DNA of 64,000 nt from contig NZ_CP068985.1 of the NCBI RefSeq assembly GCF_019397265.1, forward strand, positions 5,882,001 to 5,946,000, written 5' to 3'. A program made the position numbers and the translations under genes. This DNA is from Nonomuraea coxensis DSM 45129 (lineage in GTDB: Bacteria; Actinomycetota; Actinomycetes; Streptosporangiales; Streptosporangiaceae). Positions 19,839 through 29,025 of the stretch are shown here, one piece after another; position 1 is the first letter of the stretch, and the number at the start of each line of letters is the position of its first letter. The notes below the pieces were generated by a model. That model saw nothing but the letters and a program-made list of their open reading frames with translations, had not been told where the DNA came from and did not search any database.

Positions 19839-20369
19839 TCATGCCCGGCTGCCCTTCGGGGTGGCGCGGGCCAGGGCGGCGGCCAGCCGGCTCTGCGCGC
19901 CGCCGCGCCAGACGTGGCAGATGGCGAGGGCCAGGGCGTCGGCGGCGTCGGCCGGCTTGGGCATCTCCGGCAGGCGCAACAGCCGGGTGACCATGGCGCC
20001 GATCTGCTTCTTGTCGGCGGTGCCGCTGCCGGTGACGGCGGCCTTGACCTCCGAGGGCGTGTGCAGCGCCACGGGCAGCCCGCGCCGGGCGGCGCACAGC
20101 ACGGCGATGCCGGCGGCCTGGGCGGTGCCCATCACCGTGCGTACGTTGTGCTGGCTGAAGACCCGCTCGACCGCGACCGCGTCGGGCCGGACGTCGTCGA
20201 GCCACTGCTCGATGCCCGCCTCGATGCCGACGAGCCGGGCGCCGAGCTCCTCGTCCGAGCCTGTGCGGACCACCCCGACCGCCACCATGGTCAGCGGCGC
20301 GCCCGGCCGCCCTTCGACGGCGCCCAGGCCGCACCGGGTCAGCCCCGGATCGACGCCCAACACCCGCAC
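19839..20369 (-). CDS. ruvC: crossover junction endodeoxyribonuclease RuvC
   Basis: Resolves Holliday junctions by symmetric cutting. 176 residues, with the RNase H-like catalytic acids in [12 protein letters not shown] (Asp), AVERVF (Glu), and [13 protein letters not shown] (Asp pair), plus the DNA-binding stretch [18 protein letters not shown] choose the GTG at 20369, which has GGGGAGG about 9 nt upstream; the open frame back to 20408 adds non-conserved residues. First gene of the ruv cluster; about 70 bp separate it from ruvA. Confidence 0.96.
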   Translation of the reverse strand: MRVLGVDPGLTRCGLGAVEGRPGAPLTMVAVGVVRTGSDEELGARLVGIEAGIEQWLDDVRPDAVAVERVFSQHNVRTVMGTAQAAGIAVLCAARRGLPVALHTPSEVKAAVTGSGTADKKQIGAMVTRLLRLPEMPKPADAADALALAICHVWRGGAQSRLAAALARATPKGSRA

Positions 20370-20496
20370 CCGATCGCCCTCCCCGTACGCCGAACATCTG
20401 TTCGGCACGAGACTTTACCGCGCCAGGCCCGGCCGCGCACCGTGCGACGCACGCCGGGGCACCGGCCGGGACGCCGGGCCCGTACGGGGAAGCCCG

Positions 20497-21642
20497 TCAG
20501 AAGTAGTCGAGCATGTACGCCTTGGCGGCGAAGGCGGCGTCGAGGGCCTCGTCGAAGCGCTCGTCGCCGGACATCAGTCCCGTGACGCGCAGTGTGCTCG
20601 TCGGCACCCCGCTGTAGAGCGCGGACAGTCCGTTCGCCGACAGCACCGGAGCGGGTGCTCCAGCCATCGGCGTGGCCGTGCCCGAACCGCCCGAGATGTC
20701 CAGCCGCCAGGTGCCGTCGCCGCGCACCGGGTCCTGGACGGTGACCACGGCCTCGCACGTCACGGCGGCCGGATAGCCCCTGCGCTCGACGGCGGCGGCG
20801 ACGTTCAGCACCCGGAACATCCACCGCTGCTCGGTGACGTGATCCTGCGAGCGTTCAGGCAGCAGCCACAGCACGGGGTCGTCGGGCGCGAGGGGGGCGA
20901 TGACGTTCTTGGCGATGGAGGAGGAGGTGCCCACCATCGACCACAGCGCCCTGGCCGTCTCCGGCGACCCGGCGACCAGGCTGTCGATCTGGATGTCCTG
21001 GCCGTGCCACCCGTAGATGACGTAGCCGTCGTCGGCGATGTAGCGGAAGTCGTCGTCGCCGCCGAGCCACAGGCTCCAGGTGCGCTCGTCGTAGGAGACG
21101 GGCCCGCTGGAACGGGCGGCGCCGTGCACCTTGTGCAGGACGGCGACCAGTTCGGCCGCGTCGGCCGGCCCCATCCTGCGCAGCTTGACCTGGCCCGACG
21201 GGCGCAGGCCGCGCAGGGCCTCGGCGGGCAGGGTCACCTTGCGCCAGCCGCCGGCGTGCTCGTAGCCGAGAGCGCGGTAGATGGGCGTGGTGGCCGGGTA
21301 GAGCGCGGACACCGCGTCGCCGAGCTCGGCTCCCCGCTCGATGACCGCGCGCATGAGCCGGCTGCCGACGCCGCGGCCCCGGTCCTCCGGGCTGACCGTG
21401 ACGCCCGCGACGCCGGCCATGGGCTGGGGCCGGCCGTGCCACCACTGCGTGAACTGGCGCAGCCGCGCGGCGGCGGTCAGCCGGGAGCCGTCGAAGACGC
21501 CCAGGTAGCGTCCCTCGCCCAGCACCGGCGTGACGGCGTTCCGCCAGGTCTCGACGTCGGCGGAGGCGATGGGGCCGAAGGCGCGCTTGCGGAGGTCAAG
21601 GACTTGGTCGAGGTCGTCGGGGGTCACGTCGCGAAGTTCCAC
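20497..21642 (-). CDS. Eis-like GNAT N-acetyltransferase
   Basis: A 381-residue member of the Eis/enhanced intracellular survival family, acetyl-CoA-dependent enzymes known to acetylate aminoglycosides and protein lysines. It shows the N-terminal GNAT domain with the acetyl-CoA loop VSPEDRGRGVGSRLMRAVIERG (about residues 80-101), a second GNAT-like domain, an SCP-like C-terminal domain, and the typical aromatic C-terminus MLDYF, whose terminal carboxylate is catalytic in known Eis proteins. The motif ALYPATTPIYRALGYEHA carries the conserved Tyr. Substrate unknown. The GTG start is 8 nt after a TAGGTT box, perhaps a near-leaderless transcript. Confidence 0.9.
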   Translation of the reverse strand: MELRDVTPDDLDQVLDLRKRAFGPIASADVETWRNAVTPVLGEGRYLGVFDGSRLTAAARLRQFTQWWHGRPQPMAGVAGVTVSPEDRGRGVGSRLMRAVIERGAELGDAVSALYPATTPIYRALGYEHAGGWRKVTLPAEALRGLRPSGQVKLRRMGPADAAELVAVLHKVHGAARSSGPVSYDERTWSLWLGGDDDFRYIADDGYVIYGWHGQDIQIDSLVAGSPETARALWSMVGTSSSIAKNVIAPLAPDDPVLWLLPERSQDHVTEQRWMFRVLNVAAAVERRGYPAAVTCEAVVTVQDPVRGDGTWRLDISGGSGTATPMAGAPAPVLSANGLSALYSGVPTSTLRVTGLMSGDERFDEALDAAFAAKAYMLDYF

Positions 21643-21877
21643 AACCGCTCAACCTATGCAGCGGCGTCCCTTCGGCGCGAGCCATTTCCCGTCCGGACGG
21701 ACGTGCCGTTCGTCACGATGAGGACGCGCCAGGATGATCACAGGGCCGCCGGGAGGACGGGGCAGGGCGAGGAGGCGGCCCGCCGGGCGGTAGGAGCGCT
21801 GTGGCGGGCCGGAGGAGGCCACGCCGCCATCTGCGCCGCCTCGCCACAGCCCGCGCACCTTCGACGCCCCTGGCTCC

Positions 21878-21897
21878 CCGCCGCCGGCCGGCGGCGG
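21878..21897 (-). terminator. GC-rich palindrome after yebC, possible terminator
   Basis: A perfect 20-bp palindrome of CCG/CGG triplets, 33 nt after the yebC stop, followed by a run of GGCC/CCGG repeats to about 21914. It may end the pdxT-yebC transcript; a chance GC-rich palindrome cannot be excluded. Confidence 0.4.
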
Positions 21898-21929
21898 ACG
21901 GCCGGCCGGCCGGCTTCAGCGGGTGGGCG

Positions 21930-22688
21930 TCACTCGGCGCCCAGGCGCTCCAGCACCGCGTCGCTCACGTCGAAGTTGGCGTAGACGTTCTGGACGTCGT
22001 CGCTGTCCTCCAGCGCCTCCACGAGCCGGAACACCTTCTTGGCGCCCTCCTCGTCGAGCGGCACGCTCATCGAGGGCAGCCAGCTCGACTCGGCGGAGTC
22101 GTAGTCGATGCCCGCGTCCTGCAGCGCCTTGCGCACCGGGACCAGGTCGCCGGCCTCGGAGACGACCTCGAAGGAGTCGCCGAGGTCGTTGACCTCCTCG
22201 GCGCCCGCCTCCAGGACGGCCATGAGGACGGTGTCCTCGTCGAGCCCGTCCTGCTTGGGGACGATCACGACGCCCTTGCGGTTGAACATGTACGAGACCG
22301 ACCCCGGGTCGGCGAGGGAGCCGCCGTTGCGGGTCAGCGCGACGCGCACCTCGGAGGCCGCGCGGTTGCGGTTGTCGGTGAGGCACTCGATGAGGACCGC
22401 GACGCCGCCGGGCGCGTAGCCCTCGTACATGATGGTCTGCCAGTCGGCCCCGCCGGCCTCCAGACCGCCGCCGCGCTTGCGGGCCCGCTCGATGTTGTCG
22501 TTGGGCACCGAGTTCTTCTTGGCCTTGAAGATGGCGTCGAAGAGCGTGGGGTTGGCGTCGGGGTCAGGGCCACCGGTGCGGGCCGCCACTTCGATGTTCT
22601 TGATGAGCTTGGCGAACAGCTTGCCGCGCTTGGCGTCGAGCGCGGCCTTCTTGTGCTTCGTCGTCGCCCATTTGGAGTGGCCGGACAT
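21930..22688 (-). CDS. yebC: YebC/PmpR family protein
   Basis: Conserved three-domain protein of 252 residues with the signature start [28 protein letters not shown] and the motif [22 protein letters not shown]. Family members act as DNA-binding regulators or, as shown recently for several, help ribosomes through proline stretches (TACO1-like). The start is 3 nt after the pdxT stop, so the two are coupled; the same pairing occurs in mycobacteria. Confidence 0.96.
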   Translation of the reverse strand: MSGHSKWATTKHKKAALDAKRGKLFAKLIKNIEVAARTGGPDPDANPTLFDAIFKAKKNSVPNDNIERARKRGGGLEAGGADWQTIMYEGYAPGGVAVLIECLTDNRNRAASEVRVALTRNGGSLADPGSVSYMFNRKGVVIVPKQDGLDEDTVLMAVLEAGAEEVNDLGDSFEVVSEAGDLVPVRKALQDAGIDYDSAESSWLPSMSVPLDEEGAKKVFRLVEALEDSDDVQNVYANFDVSDAVLERLGAE

Positions 22689-22691
22689 TAC

Positions 22692-23270
22692 TTAGAGCTC
22701 CCTAACCATGTCTACGAAGTAACGGTGCACGCGCGTGTCCCCGGTGAGCTCAGGGTGGAACGACGTCGCGAGCAACGGACCTTGACGGACCGCGACGATC
22801 CTATCCCCAGGCTCGCACATGGCCAGCACCTCGACGTCGCCGCCGAGGGATTCGACCCACGGCGCACGGATGAAGACGGCGTGCACGCGCTCGCCCGCGA
22901 AGTCCAGGTCCGACTCGAACGAGTCCACCTGGCGGCCGAACGCGTTGCGCCTGACCACCATGTCGATGCCGCCGATCGTCTGCTGCCCGGCGATGCCGTC
23001 CTCGATCCGGTCGGCCAGCATGATCATGCCGGCGCAGGAGCCGTAGGCGGGCATGCCTTCCTTGATGCGCAGGCGCAGCGGTTCGAGCAGGTCGAAGATG
23101 TCGGCGAGCTTCCACATGGTGGTGGACTCCCCGCCGGGGATGACGAGGGCGTCGACCGCGTCCAGCTCGGCGGGCCTGCGCACGGCGACGGCCGTGGCGC
23201 CTGCCTCCTGAAGCATGCGCTGGTGCTCGCGCACGTCTCCCTGGAGAGCGAGTACACCGATCGTGGGCAC
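22692..23270 (-). CDS. pdxT: pyridoxal 5'-phosphate synthase glutaminase subunit PdxT
   Basis: Releases ammonia from glutamine for PdxS in vitamin B6 synthesis. 192 residues; the triad is intact: Cys in [10 protein letters not shown] (about residue 79), and His and Glu in SFHPELTGD (about 170-172). The signature [13 protein letters not shown] and [11 protein letters not shown] are present. AAGGATCGACT precedes the GTG start at a normal distance. It is separated from pdxS (26909-27817) by MFS, MarR and PhoD genes, whereas mycobacteria have only one gene between them. Confidence 0.97.
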   Translation of the reverse strand: MPTIGVLALQGDVREHQRMLQEAGATAVAVRRPAELDAVDALVIPGGESTTMWKLADIFDLLEPLRLRIKEGMPAYGSCAGMIMLADRIEDGIAGQQTIGGIDMVVRRNAFGRQVDSFESDLDFAGERVHAVFIRAPWVESLGGDVEVLAMCEPGDRIVAVRQGPLLATSFHPELTGDTRVHRYFVDMVREL

Positions 23271-23363
23271 AGTCGATCCTTCCGTCCGGGTGCGGATTCA
23301 GCTATTCAACACCAGCGCGGCCCCGCATCTTCCTGCCGGCCGCCCGGTTCGCCGGCGGAGAAC

Positions 23364-24584
23364 TCAGCGGGCGGGGGCGGCCGCGGCGTCGTGCCGGGCG
23401 TGATCGGCGTCGACGCGGGCGAGCGTCCGCAGGTGGTGCCGGCGCAGGTAGAGGATCATCATGCCGACGAAGCAGCACACGGCGCCCAGCACGTACGGCA
23501 CCGCCACCCCGATCTCCTCGCCCAGCTTGGTGGCGACGAACGGGGCCAGCGCGCCGCCCGTCCAGCGCACGAAGTTGTACCCGGCGGAGGCGACGGGCCT
23601 GGGCGCGTCGGAGACCTCCATGGCCGACTCGGTGAAGACGGTGTTGTTCAGTCCGATGGGGACGCCGGACAGGACGACGCACACGACGACCCCGGCGTTC
23701 ATGCCGGCGACGGCGAACACGGCGATGCCGGCCTGCAGGACGGCGAGCAGCGCCAGCGCCAGGTGCAGCACGCTGACAGACCCGACGCGGCGCTGCAGCG
23801 GCGGCGCACCGGACACCGACGCCAGGGCGACGCAGACGCCCCAGCCGAAGAAGACCGCGCCGATCCCGTACGGGCTCATGCCGAGGATGAACGGGGTGAA
23901 GGCGAGGATGGTGAAGAAGGCGAAGTTGTAGAACAGCGCGGTGAACGCGGTGGTGGACAGTCCGCCGTGCGCGAGGGCGCGGATGGGGGCGCTGAGCGCG
24001 GTCCTGGCGGACGGCCCGGGTGCGGCCTTGAGCAGCGTCAGGATGAGGACGAAGCCGACGGCCATGAGGGTGGCGGTGCCGAAGAACGGGGCCCGCCAGT
24101 TCCAGTCGCCGAGCAGCGCGCCCACCAGGGGTCCGGCGGAGATGCCGAGGCCGAGTGCGGCCTCGTACAGGATGATGGCCGATTCTGCGCCGCCGCTCGC
24201 GGCGCCGACGATGACGGCGAGGGCGGTGGCGACGAACAGGGCGTTGCCGAGGCCCCAGCCGGCGCGGAAGCCGACCAGTTCGGCGACGCTGGTGGAGGTG
24301 CCGGCGAGCGCGGCGAACACGATCACCAGCGCGAGACCGGCCAGCAGGGTGCGCTTGCCGCCGATGCGGCTGGAGACCCAGCCGGTGATCAGCATGGCCA
24401 CGGCCGTCACCAGGAAGTAGCTGGTGAACAGCAGCGACACCTGGCTGGGCGTGGCCTTCAGTCCCTGCGCGATGCTGGGGAGGATGGGGTCGACGAGGCC
24501 GATGCCCATGAAGGCCACGACCGCGGCGAACGCGGTGGCCCAGACGGACATCGGCTGACGCAGGATCCCTCCGCCGGTCTGCAT
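23364..24584 (-). CDS. MFS transporter (drug-efflux type)
   Basis: A 406-residue polytopic membrane protein with about 12 hydrophobic helices. The start (FAAVVAFMGIGLVDPILPSIAQGLKATPSQVSLLFTSYFL) is typical of 12-helix drug/H+ antiporters; the loop 2-3 motif is WVSSRIGGKRTLLAG and the motif C-like helix includes ALGLGISAGPLVGALLGDWNWRAPF. AAGGAG is 5 nt before the ATG. The MarR gene directly upstream on the same strand probably controls it, which suggests inducible efflux of a small toxic compound. Substrate not predictable. Confidence 0.92.
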   Translation of the reverse strand: MQTGGGILRQPMSVWATAFAAVVAFMGIGLVDPILPSIAQGLKATPSQVSLLFTSYFLVTAVAMLITGWVSSRIGGKRTLLAGLALVIVFAALAGTSTSVAELVGFRAGWGLGNALFVATALAVIVGAASGGAESAIILYEAALGLGISAGPLVGALLGDWNWRAPFFGTATLMAVGFVLILTLLKAAPGPSARTALSAPIRALAHGGLSTTAFTALFYNFAFFTILAFTPFILGMSPYGIGAVFFGWGVCVALASVSGAPPLQRRVGSVSVLHLALALLAVLQAGIAVFAVAGMNAGVVVCVVLSGVPIGLNNTVFTESAMEVSDAPRPVASAGYNFVRWTGGALAPFVATKLGEEIGVAVPYVLGAVCCFVGMMILYLRRHHLRTLARVDADHARHDAAAAPAR

Positions 24585-24609
24585 GGTGCTCCTTCTGTGT
24601 GGGGTGCGT

Positions 24610-25032
24610 CTAGCGGCGGCCGAGCTTGGCCAGGACGGGCAGCGCCGCCGCGAGCGTGGCGCGCTCGTCCTCGGTGAGCGCCGCCAGCTCCTCGGTGAGG
24701 TGGGCGATCCTGGCCGCGCGTACGGCGCGCAGCCGCTCGCGTCCCTCGGCGGTGAGCCCGGCCGTGCGGACGCGGGCGTCGGCGGGGTCGCCGCCGCGCG
24801 TCACCAGCCCGGCGTCCTCCAGCCGGTTGATCTGGACGGTCATGGTGGGCAGCTGCACGGCGTGCTCCTCGGCCAGCTCGGTCATCCGGCGCGGGCCGGG
24901 TTCGAGCGAGCCGAGGACGCCGTACTGCTGGCTGGTGAGCGGCTGCCCGGCGACCGTGCGCCGGAGGAGGAGCACCAGGTGGCGCAGCACCGATGAGACC
25001 TGCTCTGCCAGGCCGGCGGGGTCGTCCCTCAT
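24610..25032 (-). CDS. MarR family transcriptional regulator
   Basis: A 140-residue winged-helix regulator. The DNA-binding part spans about residues 35-105: QQYGVLGSLEPGPRRMTELAEEHAVQLPTMTVQINRLEDAGLV with the wing TRGGDPADARVRTAGLT. Flanking helices provide dimerisation. Such proteins usually repress a neighbouring exporter until a small ligand binds; here the MFS gene starts 25 nt downstream. The palindrome at 25049-25061, just before this gene, is the likely operator, so autoregulation is probable. Confidence 0.92.
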   Translation of the reverse strand: MRDDPAGLAEQVSSVLRHLVLLLRRTVAGQPLTSQQYGVLGSLEPGPRRMTELAEEHAVQLPTMTVQINRLEDAGLVTRGGDPADARVRTAGLTAEGRERLRAVRAARIAHLTEELAALTEDERATLAAALPVLAKLGRR

Positions 25033-25048
25033 GCCTGGCCCAACTCAC

Positions 25049-25061
25049 TTAGCCTGGCTAA
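25049..25061. promoter_or_regulatory. putative MarR operator
   Basis: Perfect inverted repeat TTAGCC-T-GGCTAA, 17 nt before the marR start codon. Size, symmetry and AT-richer ends fit MarR family sites; binding is inferred from position. Confidence 0.6.
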
Positions 25062-25077
25062 TATTCCCCGGGGAGCG

Positions 25078-26766
25078 TCAGGGGCGCTCGGTCTCCTGCC
25101 TGACGGTGTCCTCGACCGTGACCGGCGCGGCGCGCAGGCCCGGGTCGAGCGGCCGCAGGTACGTCTGCTGCACCCCCGGCACCCGGTCCTCGATCACGAA
25201 GGTGGCCCGCGTGTACGCCTCCGCTCCCGGCACGGTGACCTGGGGCACCACCTTGAAGTCGGCGGTGATCTGGTCGCGCTCGATCCTGGTGAGCACGTAG
25301 CCGCGCTGGTTGTTGTAGAACTTCAGGTGCGGGTTGATCGCGAGGAACGGGTGCGCCGCCGGGTCGGAGTCGGCGCCGTCGCCGGTGGTGGAGATCGAGG
25401 TGGCGACCAGCTCGGCGCCCACCGAGGGCCCGGTCGGGTCGTCGTAGTCGAGCTTCAGGTCGCTGGCCCAGTGGGCGTGCACGTCGCCGGTCAGCACGAC
25501 GGCGTTGCGCACCCCGGCGTCCACCCAGCCCTGGGTGATGCGCCGGCGGGAGGCCACGTAGCCGTCCCAGGCGTCCATGCTGGTGATCTTGGCGGGGCCG
25601 GCGTTGTTGTCGCGCTGGGCGAAGAAGACCTGCTGGCCGAGGATGTCCCACTGCGCCCGCGACCGGCGGAAGCCGTCGAGCAGCCACGCCTCCTGCTCGG
25701 CGCCGGTGATCGAGCGGGCCGGGTCCACGGCGGCCGGGCAGTTCTTGTAGCCGTCGCCGCAGCCCTGGTCGTCGCGGTACTGCCGGGTGTCGAGCATGTG
25801 GAAGGTGGCCGTGCGGCCCCAGCGGACCCGCCGGTAGAGCTGCATGTCGACGCCGCGCGGGATCGAGGTGCGGCGCAGCGGCATGTTCTCGTAGTAGGCG
25901 CGGAAGGCGGCCTCGCGGCGGGCCAGGAAGCCCGGCTGCGGGATCTCGGGCTTCTCCGGCACCTTGTCGGCCCAGTTGTTGTCCAGCTCGTGGTCGTCCC
26001 AGACGACCAGCCAGGGCGCGGCGGCGTGGGCGGCCTGGAGGTCGGGGTCGGTCTTGTACTGGGCGTGGCGCTGGCGGTAGCCGGCCAGGGTCTCGGTCTC
26101 GGGGCCCTCGTGGTCGCGGATGTTGCCGCCGGGGATGGTGTAGGTGTCCCTGGTGTACTCGTACTGGTAGTCGCCGAGGTGCAGGACCAGGTCCGGGTGG
26201 TCCTCGGCCAGCCTGCGGTACGAGGTGAAGTAGCCGTGCTCGTACTGGGCGCAGGAGACGAACGCCATGGCGAGCGCGCCGCCGTACGACGCCGGGTGCG
26301 GGGCGGTGCGGGTGCGGCCGGCCGGGGAGACGTACGGGCCGACGCGGAAGCGGTACCAGTACTCCCGGTCGGCGGCCAGGCCGTCCACCTCGACGTGGAC
26401 GCTGTGCCCCCATTCGGGCGCGGCCGTCGCCACGCCGGCGCGCACCACGCGGCGCAGCCGCTCGTCGGCGTAGACCTGCCACTGGACGGGGAACGGCCGC
26501 TGCGGCATGCCGCCGAGCCCGTCCTCGGCGAGCGGCTGCTGGGCGAGGCGGGTCCACAGCACGAAACCCTCGTGGTCGGGGTCGCCGGAGGCCACGCCGA
26601 CAGTGAACGGGTCGCCGCGCAGCCCCCGCGAGGCGGCTTCGGCGGTGGGATCGGCGGCGGGGTCGTCGGCGAAGGCCGCTCCCGGGGCGAGCGTGGCGGG
26701 CAGGGCCGCGGCGGCGCCCGCCGCCAGCCCGGTGACGAGGAAGTGCCTGCGGTTGGGGAAGGACAT
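25078..26766 (-). CDS. phoD: Tat-exported PhoD-type alkaline phosphatase/phosphodiesterase
   Basis: Secreted phosphate-scavenging enzyme. The 562-residue preprotein has a twin-arginine signal (NRRHFLVTGLAAGAAAALPATLAPGAAFA, about residues 5-33, cut after AFA). A Fn3-like N-terminal PhoD domain precedes the metallophosphatase core: VSCAQYEHGYF, LVLHLGDYQYEY, VWDDHELDNNW and LTGDVHAHWASDL carry the metal ligands. AGGAG lies 7 nt before the ATG. It is transcribed towards marR and is probably regulated separately, perhaps by phosphate starvation; no convincing Pho box was seen. Confidence 0.94.
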   Translation of the reverse strand: MSFPNRRHFLVTGLAAGAAAALPATLAPGAAFADDPAADPTAEAASRGLRGDPFTVGVASGDPDHEGFVLWTRLAQQPLAEDGLGGMPQRPFPVQWQVYADERLRRVVRAGVATAAPEWGHSVHVEVDGLAADREYWYRFRVGPYVSPAGRTRTAPHPASYGGALAMAFVSCAQYEHGYFTSYRRLAEDHPDLVLHLGDYQYEYTRDTYTIPGGNIRDHEGPETETLAGYRQRHAQYKTDPDLQAAHAAAPWLVVWDDHELDNNWADKVPEKPEIPQPGFLARREAAFRAYYENMPLRRTSIPRGVDMQLYRRVRWGRTATFHMLDTRQYRDDQGCGDGYKNCPAAVDPARSITGAEQEAWLLDGFRRSRAQWDILGQQVFFAQRDNNAGPAKITSMDAWDGYVASRRRITQGWVDAGVRNAVVLTGDVHAHWASDLKLDYDDPTGPSVGAELVATSISTTGDGADSDPAAHPFLAINPHLKFYNNQRGYVLTRIERDQITADFKVVPQVTVPGAEAYTRATFVIEDRVPGVQQTYLRPLDPGLRAAPVTVEDTVRQETERP

Positions 26767-26850
26767 GGGCGCTCCTGGATCGCGGAGGGGGGAACGCCCG
26801 TAGCCTGACCGAGGATCATGGCCGGGTGGTGAACGCCACGCGACACGAAG

Positions 26851-26879
26851 GAGGCGACATCCTTCGCGGATGCCGCCTC
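26851..26879 (-). terminator. terminator after pdxS
   Basis: Arms 26851-26862 and 26868-26879 around a TTCGC loop, 30 nt after the pdxS stop. As minus-strand RNA the 12-bp stem is complete with one G-U pair; as plus-strand RNA it has an A-C mismatch, so it points to pdxS as the gene it serves. Confidence 0.75.
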
Positions 26880-26908
26880 ACTCGAAGATTTCCGTCAGCG
26901 CCCGGGGG

Positions 26909-27817
26909 CTACCAGCCGCGCTCGGCCAGGCGGTGCGGCTGCGGGATCTCGTCGACGTTGATGCCGACCATCGCCTCGCCGAGGCCGCGCGAGACCTTGG
27001 CGACGACGTCGGGGTCGTCGTGGAACGTGGTGGCCTTGACGATGGCCGCCGCGCGCTTGGCCGGGTCGCCCGACTTGAAGATGCCCGAGCCCACGAACAC
27101 GCCCTCGGCGCCGAGCTGCATCATCATCGCGGCGTCGGCCGGGGTGGCGATGCCGCCCGCGGTGAACAGCACGACCGGCAGCTTGCCGCTCCTCGCGACC
27201 TCGGCGACCAGCTCGTAGGGGGCCTGCAGCTCCTTGGCCGCGACGTAGAGCTCGTCCTCGGGCAGGGAGGAGAGCCGCTTGAGCTCGGCGCGGATGGTGC
27301 GCATGTGGGTGACGGCGTTGGAGACGTCGCCGGTGCCCGCCTCGCCCTTGGAGCGGATCATGGCCGCGCCCTCGGTGATGCGGCGCAGGGCCTCGCCCAG
27401 GTTGGTGGCGCCGCACACGAACGGCACGGTGAACTGCCACTTGTCGATGTGGTTGGCGTAGTCGGCGGGGGTCAGCACCTCGGACTCGTCGATGTAGTCG
27501 ACGCCGAGCGACTGCAGCACCCGGGCCTCGACGAAGTGGCCGATGCGGGCCTTGGCCATGACGGGGATGGACACGGCCTCGATGATGCCGTCGATCATGT
27601 CGGGGTCGCTCATCCTGGACACCCCGCCCTGGGCGCGGATGTCGGCAGGCACGCGCTCAAGGGCCATGACGGCGACCGCTCCGGCGTCCTCAGCGATCTT
27701 GGCCTGCTCGGGCGTGACGACGTCCATGATGACGCCGCCCTTGAGCATCTCGGCCATGCCGCGCTTGACGCGGGCGGTTCCGGTGACGGGGGTGCTTTCT
27801 GGCGTGCTGCTGGACAC
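26909..27817 (-). CDS. pdxS: pyridoxal 5'-phosphate synthase subunit PdxS
   Basis: Builds pyridoxal phosphate from ribose 5-phosphate, glyceraldehyde 3-phosphate and ammonia delivered by PdxT. About 302 residues, TIM-barrel. Signatures: [60 protein letters not shown] (catalytic Lys), [16 protein letters not shown], and the C-terminal [16 protein letters not shown]. Start chosen at the GTG at 27817 with AGG 6 nt upstream; in-frame ATG 27823 and GTG 27829 are alternatives. Not adjacent to pdxT. Confidence 0.96.
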   Translation of the reverse strand: MSSSTPESTPVTGTARVKRGMAEMLKGGVIMDVVTPEQAKIAEDAGAVAVMALERVPADIRAQGGVSRMSDPDMIDGIIEAVSIPVMAKARIGHFVEARVLQSLGVDYIDESEVLTPADYANHIDKWQFTVPFVCGATNLGEALRRITEGAAMIRSKGEAGTGDVSNAVTHMRTIRAELKRLSSLPEDELYVAAKELQAPYELVAEVARSGKLPVVLFTAGGIATPADAAMMMQLGAEGVFVGSGIFKSGDPAKRAAAIVKATTFHDDPDVVAKVSRGLGEAMVGINVDEIPQPHRLAERGW

Positions 27818-27871
27818 GGTCATCCTCACGGGCTCTCACGGCGGATCGGTTCGTTTGTCAAGCCCATCGTA

Positions 27872-27885
27872 GGTCCTGCGGGACC
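27872..27885 (-). terminator. small hairpin after the DUF3048 gene
   Basis: GGTCC-TGCG-GGACC, about 60 nt after the DUF3048 stop and 55 nt before pdxS. The 5-bp stem is short; it may be a weak terminator or part of the pdxS promoter region. Confidence 0.3.
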
Positions 27886-27942
27886 CCTCACCCGACATGC
27901 CAAGATGTCAGGATTCAGGGCTGTTGTTGTACATGCAGGCGG

Positions 27943-28980
27943 CTAAGGGATCACGGGCTTGCGGCTGGCGAGCGCCACCCAGACCTGGCCGGGCGCGAAG
28001 TTCATCGGCTCGCCGCTCACCGTGGTGAACGTCGTGCCACTGTCCTCGGATTCCCGTTCCCAGCGCGCCTTGAAAGCTTTGCCGTCGCGCAGCACGATCG
28101 CCGAGCCCTTGCCGGTGGTGTGCACGAGGGGCGTGTAGCTCTGGTTCTTGTCGTGGAACTGCGAGCGCTCGGTCTTGGTGTACTGGACGACGATCGTCGG
28201 CGCGCCGAGCTGCCCGCCCTCGGCGGCCATGTCCTTCTTGCCGTCCTGCCAGATCATCCACAGCTTGCGCTGCTCGTTCCAGGCGAAGGTGAAGCGCGCG
28301 GCGGGCCAGCGGACCGTGTACGACTTGCGCTCCACCCCGCCCTCGGCCGGCGCCTCGCCGAAGGTGAAGCCGATGTCGTGGGCCTTGCTCGCCTTGGGCG
28401 CCTTGGCCAGGAGCTGCTTGGTGGTGGCGAACAGGTTGTAGGGGGCGAAACGGCCGGGCTCGCGGTAGTAGGCGCCGGGGTTGCGGGTGTCGCCGACGTC
28501 CCAGAGGGAGGCCTCGGCGATGAGCGGGAGCATCTTGGTCTGCGCGCCGGAGTAGGAGAAGGCGGGTTTGCCGAACATGGGCGCGATGTGCAGGTCGGAG
28601 ACGCGCGCGCTGCGGACCGGGCCCACCTTGGCGGGCAGCTTGGAGGAGAAGATGGCCATGAGCCGGGTGAGACCGGCCTCGACCTGCTCGACGTAGACGA
28701 TGTCGGCGCTCTTCAGCCCGAGCTGCGGCTTGCCGGCCGCGGTGTTCTCGATCTTCACGGCGAGCACCGGCTTCAGCGTGTCGTACGGCTTGCCGGTGAA
28801 CGGATGCGCCGGCGCCGACTCCTCGGGCTCGGCGCTGGGGGCGGCGGTGGCGGCCTCGGGCGCCTTGCCGGGGGCGGGCTCCTCGCTGGAGCAGGCCGCC
28901 ATGGGCAGCAGCACGGCCGCTCCGGCCAGCGTGACCGAGATCATCCGGGGTAGCCGCACGTTGAACACTCCTCGCTGCAT
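27943..28980 (-). CDS. DUF3048 (YerB-like) lipoprotein
   Basis: A 345-residue membrane-anchored lipoprotein of unknown function. The signal peptide (RLPRMISVTLAGAAVLLPMAAC) ends in a lipobox-like MAAC, followed by a Pro/Ala/Glu-rich linker. The YerB/DUF3048 N-domain shows HPFTGKPYDTLKPVLAVKIENT, LGLKSADIVYVEQVEAGLTRLMAIF and VGPVRSARVSDLHIAPMF; the C-domain carries YTVRWPAARFTFAWNEQRKLWMIWQDGK and GEPMNFAPGQVWVAL. I take the ATG at 28980; an in-frame start at 28998 is possible. It lies upstream of pdxS on the same strand. Confidence 0.88.
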   Translation of the reverse strand: MQRGVFNVRLPRMISVTLAGAAVLLPMAACSSEEPAPGKAPEAATAAPSAEPEESAPAHPFTGKPYDTLKPVLAVKIENTAAGKPQLGLKSADIVYVEQVEAGLTRLMAIFSSKLPAKVGPVRSARVSDLHIAPMFGKPAFSYSGAQTKMLPLIAEASLWDVGDTRNPGAYYREPGRFAPYNLFATTKQLLAKAPKASKAHDIGFTFGEAPAEGGVERKSYTVRWPAARFTFAWNEQRKLWMIWQDGKKDMAAEGGQLGAPTIVVQYTKTERSQFHDKNQSYTPLVHTTGKGSAIVLRDGKAFKARWERESEDSGTTFTTVSGEPMNFAPGQVWVALASRKPVIP

Positions 28981-29025
28981 GCCTGGCGAAACCGGCATGA
29001 GCTTACTGCTTCCTCACAAATCTGG

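Noticed and set aside
21801-24677. 958-codon plus-strand frame across yebC, pdxT and MFS genes
   Set aside because: Same cause; it crosses three unmistakable minus-strand genes and has no recognisable motif.
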